From contig NZ_BPPB01000001.1 in NCBI RefSeq assembly GCF_019972835.1, forward strand, positions 186,001-250,000: 64,000 bases of DNA, given 5' to 3'. The position numbers and the translations under genes are program-made. Under the pieces are notes generated by a model that did no database searches, was not told the DNA's origin, and saw only the letters and a list, made by a program, of their open reading frames with translations. Below, piece by piece: positions 1 through 10,550 of the stretch. Every line of letters starts with the position of its first letter. The first letter of the stretch is position 1. Source of the stretch: Lactobacillus laiwuensis. Lineage in GTDB: Bacteria; Bacillota; Bacilli; Lactobacillales; Lactobacillaceae.

Positions 1-1
1 C

Positions 2-1090
2 AAAAATTCAACTGAATTTCAAGCTCCAGCTGCCATTGGTGAAGATACCATTGCTACGAATGAAACAGGAACATATTCAGCTAATCTAGAAATGGCTTGC
101 AGTATTGATACGTTTAAGCAGGAAGAGGAACCGTTAAAACAAGTTGAAGAAGTAGCTACTCCCGGTCAAGAAACAATATCAGACCTAGTAGACTTTTTAA
201 AAGTTCCAGCTACAAGAATTGTTAAAAGTATACTTTATATTGCTAATGAAAATGAAAACGTATTGGTTTTAATTCGGGGTGATAAACAAGTAAATGAAGT
301 GAAATTGAAGCACCTACTAGATGCTGATTCACTTAGGGTGGCTACTGATGCTGAATTAACAGACATAACTGGGGTGACTAAAGGTAGCGTTGGTCCAATT
401 AATGCTGATTGGGCTGATCAAGTAGTTGCAGACAATACAGTAAACAATCTTTATAACTTCTTTGTCGGCGCTAACAAAAAAGGTTTTCAGTTTAAAAATG
501 TAAATTTGAGACGTGATTTTAATCCTGACAAATTCGGAGATGTGAGAGTGGCTAACGAGGGTGAACCAGATCCAGTTGATCACTTGCCACTAAAATTTAC
601 AACTTCAATAGAGGTTGGTCATATTTTTAAACTGGGAACATACTATACAAAAACTATGGGCGCAAATTTCCTCGATAAAAATGGTAAAGCTCAACCTGTT
701 ATAATGGGTTCATATGGTATTGGCGTCACAAGAGTTTTATCTGCTGTGATTGAACAGCATTTGACTAAAAATGGCGTGGCGTGGCCTAAGGAAATTGCAC
801 CATTTAGCCTGCACATTGTGCAAATGAAAATGAAAGATGATGGTCAAACGAGTTTGGCTCAAAAACTTGAAGAAAAATACAGCGCTAAGTATGATGTATT
901 GTATGATGATCGTAATGAGCGGGCAGGAGTTAAATTTGCTGACGCTGACTTACTAGGCGCTCCAGTGAGAGTGACTGTGGGTAAAAAAGCCAGTGAAGAA
1001 GTAGTTGAAGTTAAAAGACCTACTGATGAAAAAGTTACTGAAATGACACTGTCTGAATTAGATGATTTTGTTAATAAAGAGTTAGGATAA
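2..1090 (+). CDS. proS: Prolyl-tRNA synthetase, 5'-truncated by window edge
   Basis: Charges tRNA-Pro with proline in the cytoplasm. The reading frame is open from base 2, so the N-terminus lies outside the window; the ATG at 92 is internal. Visible parts are the end of the editing insertion (the segment around residues 30-150, resembling YbaK-type deacylase with GDKQVNEVK), class II motif 3 (GSYGIGVTRVL, near base 711), and the C-terminal anticodon-binding domain (PFSLHIVQMK to the end, with DDRNERAGVKFADADLLG). This is the bacterial-type ProS with an editing domain. It ends 5 bases before polC, so the two are probably cotranscribed, as is common in lactobacilli. No frameshift seen. Confidence 0.96.
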   Translation, partial: KNSTEFQAPAAIGEDTIATNETGTYSANLEMACSIDTFKQEEEPLKQVEEVATPGQETISDLVDFLKVPATRIVKSILYIANENENVLVLIRGDKQVNEVKLKHLLDADSLRVATDAELTDITGVTKGSVGPINADWADQVVADNTVNNLYNFFVGANKKGFQFKNVNLRRDFNPDKFGDVRVANEGEPDPVDHLPLKFTTSIEVGHIFKLGTYYTKTMGANFLDKNGKAQPVIMGSYGIGVTRVLSAVIEQHLTKNGVAWPKEIAPFSLHIVQMKMKDDGQTSLAQKLEEKYSAKYDVLYDDRNERAGVKFADADLLGAPVRVTVGKKASEEVVEVKRPTDEKVTEMTLSELDDFVNKELG

Positions 1091-1095
1091 TTTTC

Positions 1096-4000
1096 GTGAC
1101 TGATAAAAATAAACTATTTTTAAGGTTATTGCAGCAAATTAAGTTTCCGCAAGAATTTGCAGATAACGATTTGTTGCAGAAGGGCGAAATTGAGAACGTG
1201 GATGTTTACGCTAAAGAACACAGGTGGGATATCCATGTTCTTTTTACTACACCATTAAAATTTGAAACCTTTAACGCTTTGAATAAGGCTATAACTGCCA
1301 GTTTTTCTTCTTTTGTCAATGCTCATTTGTATGTTCGTTCTCAAGATGGGGCAGATGAATATTTAACTGACTATTGGCAGTTTGCTGTGCAAAATTCTCA
1401 GGCCTTGCAACCAGTGGCACGAGAATTTATTTCTAGTCACAAGCCTAAAAAGGAAAATGGACGCTGGATAATTCCGGTTGATAATTTAGTTGTTGACGGA
1501 CTGCTCGAGCAAAAAATGCTTGATGAACTAGCGGAAGAAATGAGAAATTTTGGTTTCTTTAACTTGAAGTTCGTAACGGAAATTGACGATGAAAATTCCA
1601 AAAATAATTTAGCTAGTCTTCAGGAACTGCAGGAACAACATGAGCAAAATATGCAGGAAGAATATGATGCAGCTCCACCACAAGAAAAGCCCAAGCAAAC
1701 AACCTACCCAACCAAAAAGACTCGTTATGGCAATCGCAAACTAGATGAAAATATGCCTGTGACGCAAATTAAAGAAGTGATAGATGGAATTAGAAATGTT
1801 GTGATAGAAGGCAATATTTTTAACATTTCCAGTCGCGAATTAAAAAATGGTTCAATTATATTTACTGGTGAAATAACGGATTATACCGATTCAATTTCCT
1901 TTAAGAAATTTGTTTCAGATAAAGAGCAAATTGAAAAAATGACAAAAATTAAACCGGGGACTTGGGCCAAGATGCAAGGATCGGCAGCTGAAGACCAGTG
2001 GAGTCATGATACTGTTTTTAATATTTCTTGTTTTGAAATTGTAGAGCATATTGGAAGAACGGAAAAATATCAAGGCGATCAAAAAAGAGTAGAGTTGCAC
2101 TTGCATACTAATATGAGTCAACTAGATGCTACTAATACAGCAACTGATTTTGTCAAAGCTGCCAAAAAGTTTGGGCAAAAGGCAATCGCTATTACTGACC
2201 ATGCTGATGTTCAAGCCTTCCCAGAAGCATATAATGCTGGTAAACAGAATGGCGTCAAAATTATTTATGGCCTTGAAGCAAATATGATTGACGATCATGC
2301 ATTACTAGTTCTTAATCCTGCGTCAATGACATATAAAGATCGTGAATTTGTTATTTTTGACGTTGAAACGACAGGGTTATCATCCGTTTACGATACTATT
2401 ATTGAAATTGGTGCTGTGAAAATGAAAAATGGGGAAGTTTTGGAGAGGTTTGATAAATTTATTAATCCCCATCATCCGTTAAGTGAAAAGACAATTAATT
2501 TGACGTCAATTACTGATGAAATGGTAGGAGCAGCTGATGATGAGGCTGTGGTTATCAAGCAATTTCAGGATTTTTATGGTGACCGTCCCCTTTGTGGTCA
2601 TAATGTTCAGTTTGATGTTGGTTTTGTCAACGCAGCATTGAGAAGAGCAAAATTAGATGAAATTACCCAGCCGGTAGTTGATACGCTAGAAGTATCACGG
2701 TTGCTTCATCCAGAACAAACCAGACATACCTTAGATTCTCTTGCCAAAAAATATAATGTTGTCCTCGAGCATCACCATAGGGCTAACCAAGATGCTGAGG
2801 CAACAGGCTATTTAATGTTTAAGCTTTTAGATGCTTTTGCCAAAAAGTATCACGAAGATAATTTAGGTAAAATGAACGATTATGCTGCTCAAGGTCAAGT
2901 ATTTAAAAGAGCACGACCACAACATATGACTATCCTAGCTAAGAATCAGGCTGGTCTTAAAAACATGTATAGACTAGTTTCGATTGCCAGTACCAAAGAT
3001 TTTTATAGAATTCCCCGCACACCTAAATCTAATTTAGTTAAGAATCATGAAGGTTTGCTATATGGCTCTGGCTGCTCTGAAGGCGATGTTTTTGTTGCAA
3101 TGATGCAAAAGGGCTATGACGAAGCGCGCAAGAAGGCACGCTTTTACGATTATCTCGAAATTCAGCCACCGGCAAATTACTCAGTTATGATCGAAGATCA
3201 TTTGATTGCTGATGAAGCAGAACTTGAAGAAATTCTAACTAATATTTATAAATTGGGTAAGGAATTAAATAAACCAGTAGTGGCCACTGGGGATGCGCAT
3301 TATCTGGAAGAACATGATGCTATTTATCGTACGATTTTGATTTCGGCTCAACGAAGTAATCCTGACAGAAACAAAAAACAGCCCGACATGCATTTTTACA
3401 CTACTCAGGAAATGCTTGATGCATTTAGTTTCTTAGGTGAAGATGCTGCTAAAGAAATAGTAATTACTAATCCTAATAAAATTGCTGAGACAATTGAGGA
3501 AATTTCACCTATTAAAGATGGACTTTATCCACCTCACATTGATAATGCTGATGAAGAAATGAAGCGTTTGACTTATGACAAAGCACATGAATTATATGGG
3601 GATCCACTGCCGAAGATTGTTCAAGATAGACTTGATATGGAACTCAATTCAATCATTTCCAACGGTTATGCGGTGATTTATCTTATTTCACAAAGACTAG
3701 TGGCTAAGTCAAATAAGGATGGTTACTTAGTTGGTTCACGTGGTTCTGTTGGCTCTAGTCTGGTGGCTACTATGTCGGGTATAACTGAAGTCAACCCATT
3801 GGCCCCTCATTATCGTTGTCCAAAATGTCAGTATTCCCAATTTTTTGAAAACGGTGAATATGGTTCTGGATACGACTTGCCAGATAAAAAATGTCCTAAG
3901 TGTGGAGCTGAACTGGTTAAGGATGGGCAAGATATTCCTTTTGCAACGTTTTTGGGATTTCACGGTGACAAAGTTCCTGATATCGATTTGAATTTCTCTG

Positions 4001-5403
4001 GTGACTATCAGCCAGTGGCTCATAACTTTATTCGGGTAATGTTTGGACCTGATAATTCCTACCGTGCCGGTACAATAGCTACTGTTGCCGATAAGACAGC
4101 TTATGGCTATGCCAAGCATTATGATGAAGAAAAAGAGTTAAATTTACGTGGTGCTGAACTTGATCGTCTTGCAGCTGGTGTCAGTGGGGTTAAACGAACT
4201 ACCGGGCAGCATCCAGCAGGTATTGTTGTCGTTCCTGATGATATGGATATCTATGACTTTACGCCGGTGCAATATCCTGCAGATGATGTAAATGCTGCGT
4301 GGTTGACAACTCATTTTGACTTTCATTCCATTCATGATAATATTTTAAAATTTGATATTTTAGGCCATGATGATCCAACGATGATTAGGATGTTGCAGGA
4401 TCTTTCGGGCGTTGATCCCCTAACAATTCCACCCGATGATCCAGGAGTGATGTCGCTTTTTTCCAGTCCTAAAATATTAGGTGTAACTCCTGAACAAATT
4501 CAATCTGAAACGGGAACACTGGGAGTACCTGAATTTGGTACAAAATTCGTTAGAGGGATGCTAGAAGAAACCAAGCCAACTACTTTTTCTGAACTATTGC
4601 AAATTTCTGGTTTGTCACATGGTACTGATGTCTGGTTAGGAAATGCTGAAGAATTAGTTAACAACGGTACTTGCAAGCTAAAAGACGTTATTGGTTGTCG
4701 CGACAATATCATGATGGACTTGATCCACTGGGGTGTTAAACCTGAAGTAGCCTTTTCTACTATGGAATCTGTGCGTCATGGCCGCGGAATTAGTGATGAC
4801 GATATGGCTGTTTTAAAGAAAAACGATAAGATACCTGACTGGTATATTCCGTCTTGTCTCAAAATCAAGTATATGTTTCCGAAAGCTCATGCTACGGCTT
4901 ATATATTAATGGCTTTAAGAATTGCCTGGTTCAAAGTTTATTATCCTGAAATTTACTACACTGCTTATTTCTCGGTGCGTGCAGATTTGTTTGATTTAGT
5001 AGCGATGAGTCATGGAAAAAACACCGTTAAAAAGGCAATGGCTGATATTCAAAATCAAGGTAATGACGCCTCCGCCAAGGATAAGAGCCTTCTGACAGTC
5101 TTAGAAATTGCCAATGAGTGTTTAGAGCGTGGTATTAAAATAAAAATGGTTGATATCAATCAATCCGAGGCTACTAATTTTAAAATTATTGATCAGCATA
5201 CAATTTTAGCACCATTTAACGCAGTTCCTGGGCTGGGAAATAATGCAGCCAAACAAATTGTTGCTGCCAGAACTGAGCAAAAGTTTTTGTCAAAAGAAGA
5301 CTTGGCAAACCGTGGTAAAGTATCCCAGTCAATTATGGACTATTTAGAAAATAATGAAGTTCTAACTGGAATGCCGGAACAGAATCAGCTTTCACTCTTT
5401 TAA
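1096..5403 (+). CDS. polC: DNA polymerase III alpha subunit, PolC type
   Basis: Main replicative polymerase of low-GC Gram-positives, 1435 residues, the usual PolC length. Order of domains: N-terminal and OB-fold region; PHP domain beginning near residue 333 (ELHLHTNMS, ITDHADVQAF); inserted DnaQ-like 3'-5' exonuclease near 419 (FDVETTGL, later HHRANQDAEATG); zinc-binding CPKC...CPKC pair near 908-935; polymerase palm with PDIDLNFSGD near 957; fingers and C-terminal region ending in QLSLF, a clamp-binding-like tail. Starts with GTG at 1096, five bases after proS stops, with only a weak ribosome site (TTAGGA). The next promoter, for rimP, lies just after its stop. Confidence 0.98.
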   Translation: MTDKNKLFLRLLQQIKFPQEFADNDLLQKGEIENVDVYAKEHRWDIHVLFTTPLKFETFNALNKAITASFSSFVNAHLYVRSQDGADEYLTDYWQFAVQNSQALQPVAREFISSHKPKKENGRWIIPVDNLVVDGLLEQKMLDELAEEMRNFGFFNLKFVTEIDDENSKNNLASLQELQEQHEQNMQEEYDAAPPQEKPKQTTYPTKKTRYGNRKLDENMPVTQIKEVIDGIRNVVIEGNIFNISSRELKNGSIIFTGEITDYTDSISFKKFVSDKEQIEKMTKIKPGTWAKMQGSAAEDQWSHDTVFNISCFEIVEHIGRTEKYQGDQKRVELHLHTNMSQLDATNTATDFVKAAKKFGQKAIAITDHADVQAFPEAYNAGKQNGVKIIYGLEANMIDDHALLVLNPASMTYKDREFVIFDVETTGLSSVYDTIIEIGAVKMKNGEVLERFDKFINPHHPLSEKTINLTSITDEMVGAADDEAVVIKQFQDFYGDRPLCGHNVQFDVGFVNAALRRAKLDEITQPVVDTLEVSRLLHPEQTRHTLDSLAKKYNVVLEHHHRANQDAEATGYLMFKLLDAFAKKYHEDNLGKMNDYAAQGQVFKRARPQHMTILAKNQAGLKNMYRLVSIASTKDFYRIPRTPKSNLVKNHEGLLYGSGCSEGDVFVAMMQKGYDEARKKARFYDYLEIQPPANYSVMIEDHLIADEAELEEILTNIYKLGKELNKPVVATGDAHYLEEHDAIYRTILISAQRSNPDRNKKQPDMHFYTTQEMLDAFSFLGEDAAKEIVITNPNKIAETIEEISPIKDGLYPPHIDNADEEMKRLTYDKAHELYGDPLPKIVQDRLDMELNSIISNGYAVIYLISQRLVAKSNKDGYLVGSRGSVGSSLVATMSGITEVNPLAPHYRCPKCQYSQFFENGEYGSGYDLPDKKCPKCGAELVKDGQDIPFATFLGFHGDKVPDIDLNFSGDYQPVAHNFIRVMFGPDNSYRAGTIATVADKTAYGYAKHYDEEKELNLRGAELDRLAAGVSGVKRTTGQHPAGIVVVPDDMDIYDFTPVQYPADDVNAAWLTTHFDFHSIHDNILKFDILGHDDPTMIRMLQDLSGVDPLTIPPDDPGVMSLFSSPKILGVTPEQIQSETGTLGVPEFGTKFVRGMLEETKPTTFSELLQISGLSHGTDVWLGNAEELVNNGTCKLKDVIGCRDNIMMDLIHWGVKPEVAFSTMESVRHGRGISDDDMAVLKKNDKIPDWYIPSCLKIKYMFPKAHATAYILMALRIAWFKVYYPEIYYTAYFSVRADLFDLVAMSHGKNTVKKAMADIQNQGNDASAKDKSLLTVLEIANECLERGIKIKMVDINQSEATNFKIIDQHTILAPFNAVPGLGNNAAKQIVAARTEQKFLSKEDLANRGKVSQSIMDYLENNEVLTGMPEQNQLSLF

Positions 5404-5407
5404 AATT

Positions 5408-5436
5408 TTGCAGTATTAATATAAATGTGATATACT
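5408..5436 (+). promoter_or_regulatory. Putative promoter of the rimP-nusA-infB operon
   Basis: Extended -10 element TGATATACT (-10 hexamer TATACT 5431-5436) with a weak -35 TTGCAG (5408-5413) at 17-bp spacing, just after the polC stop. It precedes the leader hairpin and rimP. Confidence 0.55.
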
Positions 5437-5464
5437 TTTAAAAGAAGTTCGAATAAATGATTCG

Positions 5465-5491
5465 GAGTGAGCAACTGTGCTCACTCTTTTT
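5465..5491 (+). promoter_or_regulatory. Leader hairpin with T-run upstream of rimP (possible attenuator)
   Basis: Perfect 9-bp stem GAGTGAGCA (5465-5473) / TGCTCACTC (5478-5486) with a 4-base loop, followed at once by TTTTT. It has the form of an intrinsic terminator. It lies between the promoter and the rimP ribosome site and could terminate a fraction of transcripts entering the operon. Its position argues against it being merely the polC terminator. Confidence 0.65.
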
Positions 5492-5508
5492 ATTACGGAG
5501 GAAAGTAC

Positions 5509-5982
5509 TTGGCGAAAGTTAAAGATTCTGTTCTTAAAGAAATTAAACCAATTATTGCAGAACGCAATGATGAGTTTGTTGATATAGAATACGTTAAAGA
5601 AAAGGGTCAAAACTATTTAAGAATATATGTTGATCGAAAAAATGGTATTGATATGGATGAAATTGCAGGGTTAAGTGAATTATTATCTGCAAAGCTTGAT
5701 CAGATACAACCTGACCCGTTTCCTAACCCTTATATTTTGGAAGTTTCTTCTCCTGGTATTGAAAGGCCAATTAGAAATGAGACAGATTGGCAAAAAGCTT
5801 TAAATGAATATGTGCATGTAAAGTTATACCAGAAAGTTGAAGGCGGAAAAGAATATGAGGGAACTTTAAAATCTTATAATGATAGCAAAATCGAACTTGA
5901 AATAAAGGTAAAAACTAAGAAAAAAGTTTTATCACTTCCCCGTAAAACAATTGCAAGCATTCGTTTCGCAATTGAGTTTTAG
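5509..5982 (+). CDS. rimP: Ribosome maturation factor RimP
   Basis: 30S subunit maturation factor, 157 residues. Start chosen as TTG at 5509, six bases after a strong GGAGGAAA; the longer frame from 5467 would begin inside the leader hairpin and carry extra residues not typical of the family. The N-terminal alpha/beta domain contains LRIYVDRKNGIDMDEI and the conserved YILEVSSPGIERP segment; the C-terminal part is an SH3-like beta barrel (VHVKLYQKVEGGKEYEG). First gene of the rimP-nusA-rnpM-ylxQ-infB-rbfA operon, the standard order in Firmicutes. Confidence 0.95.
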   Translation: MAKVKDSVLKEIKPIIAERNDEFVDIEYVKEKGQNYLRIYVDRKNGIDMDEIAGLSELLSAKLDQIQPDPFPNPYILEVSSPGIERPIRNETDWQKALNEYVHVKLYQKVEGGKEYEGTLKSYNDSKIELEIKVKTKKKVLSLPRKTIASIRFAIEF

Positions 5983-6000
5983 AAAGGTTGATTAAAATTT

Positions 6001-7260
6001 ATGTCTAAAGAAATGCTTGAAGCGTTTGCTACTCTAGAAAAGACAAAGGGTATAAAGCAAGACGTAATTGTTGAAGCGATAAAAGCAGCGCTGGTTGCAG
6101 CATACAAGAAAAATTATAATCAGGCAACAAATGTCATAGTTGAATTTGATGAACGTAAAGGCGACTTTAAGCTGATGACTGAAAAGACTGTTGTCGAAGA
6201 AGTTCATGATGAACGGTTGGAAATCAGTTTAAAGGATGCTTTAACAATTAATCGGGCATATGAACTTGGTGATAAAATTCGTTTCGAAGTTGCACCTAAG
6301 AATTTTGGTAGAATTGCGGCACAAACGGCTAAACAAGTTATTATGCAACATTTGCGTGAGGCAGAGAGAAATCATATCATTGACGAGTATTCTCAGTACG
6401 AAGATGAATTAATAACAGGCACTGTTGAAAGACGTGATAATCGTTTCGTTTATGTTAAAATTGGTAATGTTGAAGCAGTAATGCCACGTAACGATCAAAT
6501 GCCAGGTGAAAGCTATAATCCACAAGATCAAATTCGAGTTTTAGTGACTCATGTTGGTTCAGATTCAAAAGGTGCTCAAATTACGGTTTCACGCACTGCC
6601 CCTGATATGGTAAAGAGATTATTTGAGCAGGAAGTACCTGAAATATATGATGGAACTGTTGAAGTGGTCTCAATTGCTCGTGAAGCAGGAGACAGGACCA
6701 AGATTGCTGTAAAATCTAATGATCCTAATATTGATCCAGTAGGTACATGCGTTGGTCAAAGAGGAGCCAGGGTACAAAATGTAGTTAATGAACTTGACGG
6801 TGAAAATATAGATGTAGTTAAATACGAGGAAGATCCATCGGACTACATTGCTAATGCCTTGAATCCTGCTGAAGTAATTGCTGTTCAATTTGGAGATGAA
6901 GACAATGAAAAAAGTGCTTTAGTAATTGTTCCAGATTACCAGCTGTCACTTGCAATTGGTAAAAAAGGACAGAATGTTCGTTTAGCTGCCAGATTGACTG
7001 GCTATAAGATAGATATTAGACCAGAATCTGAAGTAGAATTTGTTGATGAAAGCAGTGAACAGGCTGAAAAAGAGAATGAACAAGCTGAAACGACTGATTC
7101 AGTCGAAAATAGTTCAAATTCTGCTTCAAAAATAAATAGTGACTTTGCTGAGGGCGATGAATCTGATGGAGAGTCAACCACTTCTGAAGAGACTGAATCA
7201 GAAGATAAGCTACAAGATAAAGTAACTGATGGTGAAACAGTAGATTCTACTGAAAATTAA
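6001..7260 (+). CDS. nusA: Transcription termination/antitermination protein NusA
   Basis: RNA-polymerase-bound elongation factor that affects pausing and termination. 419 residues: N-terminal RNAP-binding domain (1-125, starting MSKEMLEAFATLEK), S1 RNA-binding domain (about 135-200, TGTVERRDNRFVYVKIG), then two KH domains (about 205-345, with DPVGTCVGQRGARVQNV and LAIGKKGQNVRLAARL). After residue 350 comes a 70-residue acidic, Ser/Glu-rich tail of low complexity, which makes it longer than the roughly 370-residue Bacillus form. Starts 18 bases after rimP. Confidence 0.97.
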   Translation: MSKEMLEAFATLEKTKGIKQDVIVEAIKAALVAAYKKNYNQATNVIVEFDERKGDFKLMTEKTVVEEVHDERLEISLKDALTINRAYELGDKIRFEVAPKNFGRIAAQTAKQVIMQHLREAERNHIIDEYSQYEDELITGTVERRDNRFVYVKIGNVEAVMPRNDQMPGESYNPQDQIRVLVTHVGSDSKGAQITVSRTAPDMVKRLFEQEVPEIYDGTVEVVSIAREAGDRTKIAVKSNDPNIDPVGTCVGQRGARVQNVVNELDGENIDVVKYEEDPSDYIANALNPAEVIAVQFGDEDNEKSALVIVPDYQLSLAIGKKGQNVRLAARLTGYKIDIRPESEVEFVDESSEQAEKENEQAETTDSVENSSNSASKINSDFAEGDESDGESTTSEETESEDKLQDKVTDGETVDSTEN

Positions 7261-7277
7261 AGCAAGAGGTGAAACTT

Positions 7278-7574
7278 TTGAAGAAAAGAAAGATTCCAAT
7301 GCGAAAAGATTTGTTAACTAATACTATGCAGCCTAAAAAAGAATTGGTGCGTATTGTAGTCGACAAAGAAAAGAATATTTCAGTTGACCCTACTGGTAAA
7401 AAACCTGGTAGAGGAGCATATGTTTCGCTTGATCCAAGTCAGATCAAAAATGCTCAAGAGAAAGGCTTAATTGAACGCAGTTTAGGAACTAAAGTGCCTA
7501 AAGAATTTTACCAAGAGCTATACTCATATGTTGACCATCAAAAGGCGAGAAAAGAATTGTTTGGTGATAAATAG
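7278..7574 (+). CDS. rnpM: RNase P modulator RnpM (YlxR family)
   Basis: Small basic RNA-binding protein of the YlxR family, reported in Bacillus to modulate RNase P. I place the start at TTG 7278, six bases after AGAGGTG; a GTG at 7269 is in frame but sits within that ribosome site. The protein of about 98 residues begins with KKRKIPMRKDLLTN and has the family core KELVRIV and the GKKPGRGAYVSLD loop. It lies between nusA and ylxQ in the conserved operon. The usual Cys of the N-terminal segment (RKCVV in many homologues) is absent here. Confidence 0.93.
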   Translation: MKKRKIPMRKDLLTNTMQPKKELVRIVVDKEKNISVDPTGKKPGRGAYVSLDPSQIKNAQEKGLIERSLGTKVPKEFYQELYSYVDHQKARKELFGDK

Positions 7575-7576
7575 AT

Positions 7577-7888
7577 TTGCAAAATAGACAAAAAGCACTA
7601 AATTTGTTGGGACTAAGTCAAAAAGCTGGAAAATTAGTTTCAGGCTCTGAAATTGTTACGATAGGTGCAAAAGCCAAAAAGGTAAAACTAATTATTTTAG
7701 CTCAAGATTGTCATGCAGATACTACTGCAAAAATATTCAAAGTTGGGAAACAAAATAACGTTCTTGTTATTAACGAATTTAATAGTAATGAAATTTCCCA
7801 AGCGATTGGAAAAAAGCGAAAAGTTTTAGGAATTACTGATACTGGTTTCTGCAAAGCATTGTTACAAAAAATAGATGAAGGAGTGTGA
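7577..7888 (+). CDS. ylxQ: L7Ae-family ribosome-associated protein YlxQ
   Basis: L7Ae/L30e-fold RNA-binding protein of 103 residues, expected to bind kink-turn RNA. It begins with TTG at 7577, two bases after the rnpM stop. Family features: [17 protein letters not shown] near the N-terminus, then [16 protein letters not shown]. Its end runs up to the infB ribosome site. Precise role unknown in lactobacilli. Confidence 0.9.
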   Translation: MQNRQKALNLLGLSQKAGKLVSGSEIVTIGAKAKKVKLIILAQDCHADTTAKIFKVGKQNNVLVINEFNSNEISQAIGKKRKVLGITDTGFCKALLQKIDEGV

Positions 7889-7892
7889 TTTG

Positions 7893-10532
7893 ATGGCTAA
7901 AACAAGAATTTATGAATTGGCAAAAGAATTAGGCATCGATAATAAAATTGTGGTCAATAAGGCTAAGGACCTGGGCCTTGATGTTAAAAATCATATGTCA
8001 TCACTTGAAGATTCACAAGTAAATCAATTAAAAGATAGTTTTCGTAGCTCCGCTCCCGCGCAAAAGCAAGAGAAACCTGCGAAAAAGAGCAGTAAAATCA
8101 AAATTTCCGTTACCTCAATTCGCAAAAATGAAAAAAAACATGAGGAAAATAAAGGTAACAAGAACAACAAAAGAACCAACAATTTTCACAGATCTAACAA
8201 TAGATCAAGACAGGCTCAAGATCGTAATAAGCAAGGTACTAACCCAAGCCAAAAGTCTTCAAAGCCAGTAGCACAGGACTTGTTAAAACAGTTGAAACAA
8301 AAACAACGTGTGGATGAAAAGAAATTAAACCGTCAAAGTGAGAGAGTCCAGAAGTCTTATAATGAAGACCAAACAAAGGCTAAAAAATCTTCTGCTGAGG
8401 ATAGCAAAGTAGTTTCTAAATCCGAAAATAAAGTTGTCAAAGTCGAGACTACAGCTCCTAAAGTAACTGGACCTAAAATAATTAAGCCTTCACCTGCCAG
8501 AATGAAGAATACACAAAAGGCTAGTCCAGTTAATAAACCTAAAGCTTTGGATACAAATGCTGCACCTGAACCTGCGAAAGAAGAAAAACGTCGTGGTAAT
8601 GGTCATGGTCGTAATTCTGGTAAACCTGGCAGAAAAGGCAAAAATCAATCTTTTGGTGCTAATAATTATTCAAGGCATCAAGAAAAACGCAAACGTAAGA
8701 ATAAGAAAAAGCAATTTGAACAAGTACCAAAGAAACAACCAACTCAGAGAAAAGAACGTCCATTACCAGAAACACTGGTGTACGAAGTTGGTATGAATGC
8801 TCAAGATTTGGGCAAGTTGCTGCACCGTGAACCAGCTGAAATAGTTAAAAAACTCTTTATGTTAGGTGTGATGACTAATCAAAATCAATCACTTGATAAA
8901 GATGCAATTGAGTTAGTTGCTGCTGAATATAATATCAATGCCAAAGAAAAAGTTCATGAAGATATATCTGACATTGATACTCTCTATGATAAGAGAATGG
9001 CTGCTTCTAAGAAATCCAAACACCAGACCAAACGTCCACCTGTAGTTACGATTATGGGACACGTTGATCATGGTAAGACTACTTTACTTGATCGTTTGCG
9101 TCATACTCACGTGTCTGCTCATGAAGCTGGTGGCATTACGCAGAAAATCGGTGCCTATCAGGTAAGAGTTGATAATAAACCAATCACATTTTTAGATACG
9201 CCTGGACATGCAGCATTTTCTAATATGCGTGAACGTGGTGCTGAAATCACTGACATTGTTGTACTGGTTGTAGCTGCAGACGATGGGGTTATGCCACAAA
9301 CTGTTGAAGCAATTGACCATGCTAAAAGTGCTAAGGTACCAATCATTGTCGCAATTAACAAAATGGATGTTCCTGGTGCAAACCCTGAGCATGTTACTGA
9401 ACAGTTAATGAAGTACAATTTGATTCCGGAGAATTATGGTGGTGACACTATTTTTGTAAACATTTCTGCCAAAACTGGTGAAAATGTTGATGAACTTTTA
9501 CAAATGATTCTTCTGCAAGCAGACGTCATGGAACTGCAAGCAGATCCTACGCAAAAGGCTATTGGCACCGTTATTGAAGCTCGCCTTTCCCGTGGCCGTG
9601 GCCCAGTTGCTGACCTTCTAGTTCAACAGGGTACATTAAAAGTCGGTGATCCAATTGTTGTTGGAAATCGCTTTGGTAGGGTTCGTGTTATGACGAATGA
9701 CCGCGGTCGTCAAGTAGAAAAAGCGACTCCATCTATGCCAGTTGAAATTACTGGATTGAATGATGTGCCCGAGTCAGCCGATAAGATAGTTGTCTTTGAT
9801 GATGAAAAGACTGCAAGAAGCGTTGGTGAACAAAGAGCACAACAGGCTTTACAACAATCTCGTGAAAATGTCCAACATGTTACTCTTGATAACTTGTTTG
9901 ACACGATGAAAAAAGAAAACATGAAAGAAGTAGACGTTGTCTTGAAAGCAGATGTCCAAGGTTCAGTAGAAGCTTTACAACAATCGCTTGAAAAGATAGA
10001 AGTCGAGGGCGTTCGTGTTAATATTATTCATGCAGGTGTAGGTGCAGTAAATGAATCAGATGTTACTTTAGCTGGTGCTTCTAATGCCTTTATTATCGGC
10101 TTTAATGTTCGTCCAACAGCCACGGCAAAATCTCAAGCTGAAGCAGATGGAGTAGATATTCGACTATATAGTATTATTTATAAGGCAATTGATGATGTTA
10201 AAGCTGCCATGAAAGGTATGCTCGAACCAACTTATGAAGATAAAGTTGTTGGCAACTTAACTGTACGTGAAACTTGGAAAGTTTCTAAAGTTGGAACAAT
10301 TGCAGGAGCCTTTGTTGATTCCGGATACGTATCAAAAGATTCTGAAATCAATTTGATTCGTGATGGGGTTGTGATCTATACCGGAAAAGTTGCGTCACTC
10401 AAACGGTTTAAAGATGATGCTAAAATTGTTAAGCAAGGATTCGATTGCGGTTTAACAATTGAGGGCTATAATGACATCAAGATTGGTGACGAAATGGAAG
10501 CCGTTGAAAAGCAGGAAGTTAAGCCTGAATAA
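7893..10532 (+). CDS. infB: Translation initiation factor IF-2
   Basis: GTPase that delivers initiator tRNA to the 30S subunit. Start chosen at ATG 7893, preceded by GAAGGAG; a frame-internal ATG at 7875 lies upstream within ylxQ. 879 residues: IF2-N helical domain ([14 protein letters not shown]), a long basic low-complexity linker of Lys/Gln/Asn-rich residues (about 50-290), a second IF2-N-like segment (about 295-345, [17 protein letters not shown]), then the G domain with GHVDHGKT at about 389-396, DTPGH, and NKMD, and domains II-IV up to the end. rbfA follows after 18 bases. Confidence 0.97.
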   Translation: MAKTRIYELAKELGIDNKIVVNKAKDLGLDVKNHMSSLEDSQVNQLKDSFRSSAPAQKQEKPAKKSSKIKISVTSIRKNEKKHEENKGNKNNKRTNNFHRSNNRSRQAQDRNKQGTNPSQKSSKPVAQDLLKQLKQKQRVDEKKLNRQSERVQKSYNEDQTKAKKSSAEDSKVVSKSENKVVKVETTAPKVTGPKIIKPSPARMKNTQKASPVNKPKALDTNAAPEPAKEEKRRGNGHGRNSGKPGRKGKNQSFGANNYSRHQEKRKRKNKKKQFEQVPKKQPTQRKERPLPETLVYEVGMNAQDLGKLLHREPAEIVKKLFMLGVMTNQNQSLDKDAIELVAAEYNINAKEKVHEDISDIDTLYDKRMAASKKSKHQTKRPPVVTIMGHVDHGKTTLLDRLRHTHVSAHEAGGITQKIGAYQVRVDNKPITFLDTPGHAAFSNMRERGAEITDIVVLVVAADDGVMPQTVEAIDHAKSAKVPIIVAINKMDVPGANPEHVTEQLMKYNLIPENYGGDTIFVNISAKTGENVDELLQMILLQADVMELQADPTQKAIGTVIEARLSRGRGPVADLLVQQGTLKVGDPIVVGNRFGRVRVMTNDRGRQVEKATPSMPVEITGLNDVPESADKIVVFDDEKTARSVGEQRAQQALQQSRENVQHVTLDNLFDTMKKENMKEVDVVLKADVQGSVEALQQSLEKIEVEGVRVNIIHAGVGAVNESDVTLAGASNAFIIGFNVRPTATAKSQAEADGVDIRLYSIIYKAIDDVKAAMKGMLEPTYEDKVVGNLTVRETWKVSKVGTIAGAFVDSGYVSKDSEINLIRDGVVIYTGKVASLKRFKDDAKIVKQGFDCGLTIEGYNDIKIGDEMEAVEKQEVKPE

Positions 10533-10550
10533 ATTAACTGGGAGGAAAGC

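Noticed and set aside
3736-4119. Long minus-strand ORF in polC
   Set aside because: Fully within polC, whose motifs are intact; a shadow frame.
8557-8796. 79-residue + strand ORF within infB
   Set aside because: Lies in another frame of the Lys-rich linker of infB; composition mirrors the linker and no ribosome site is present.
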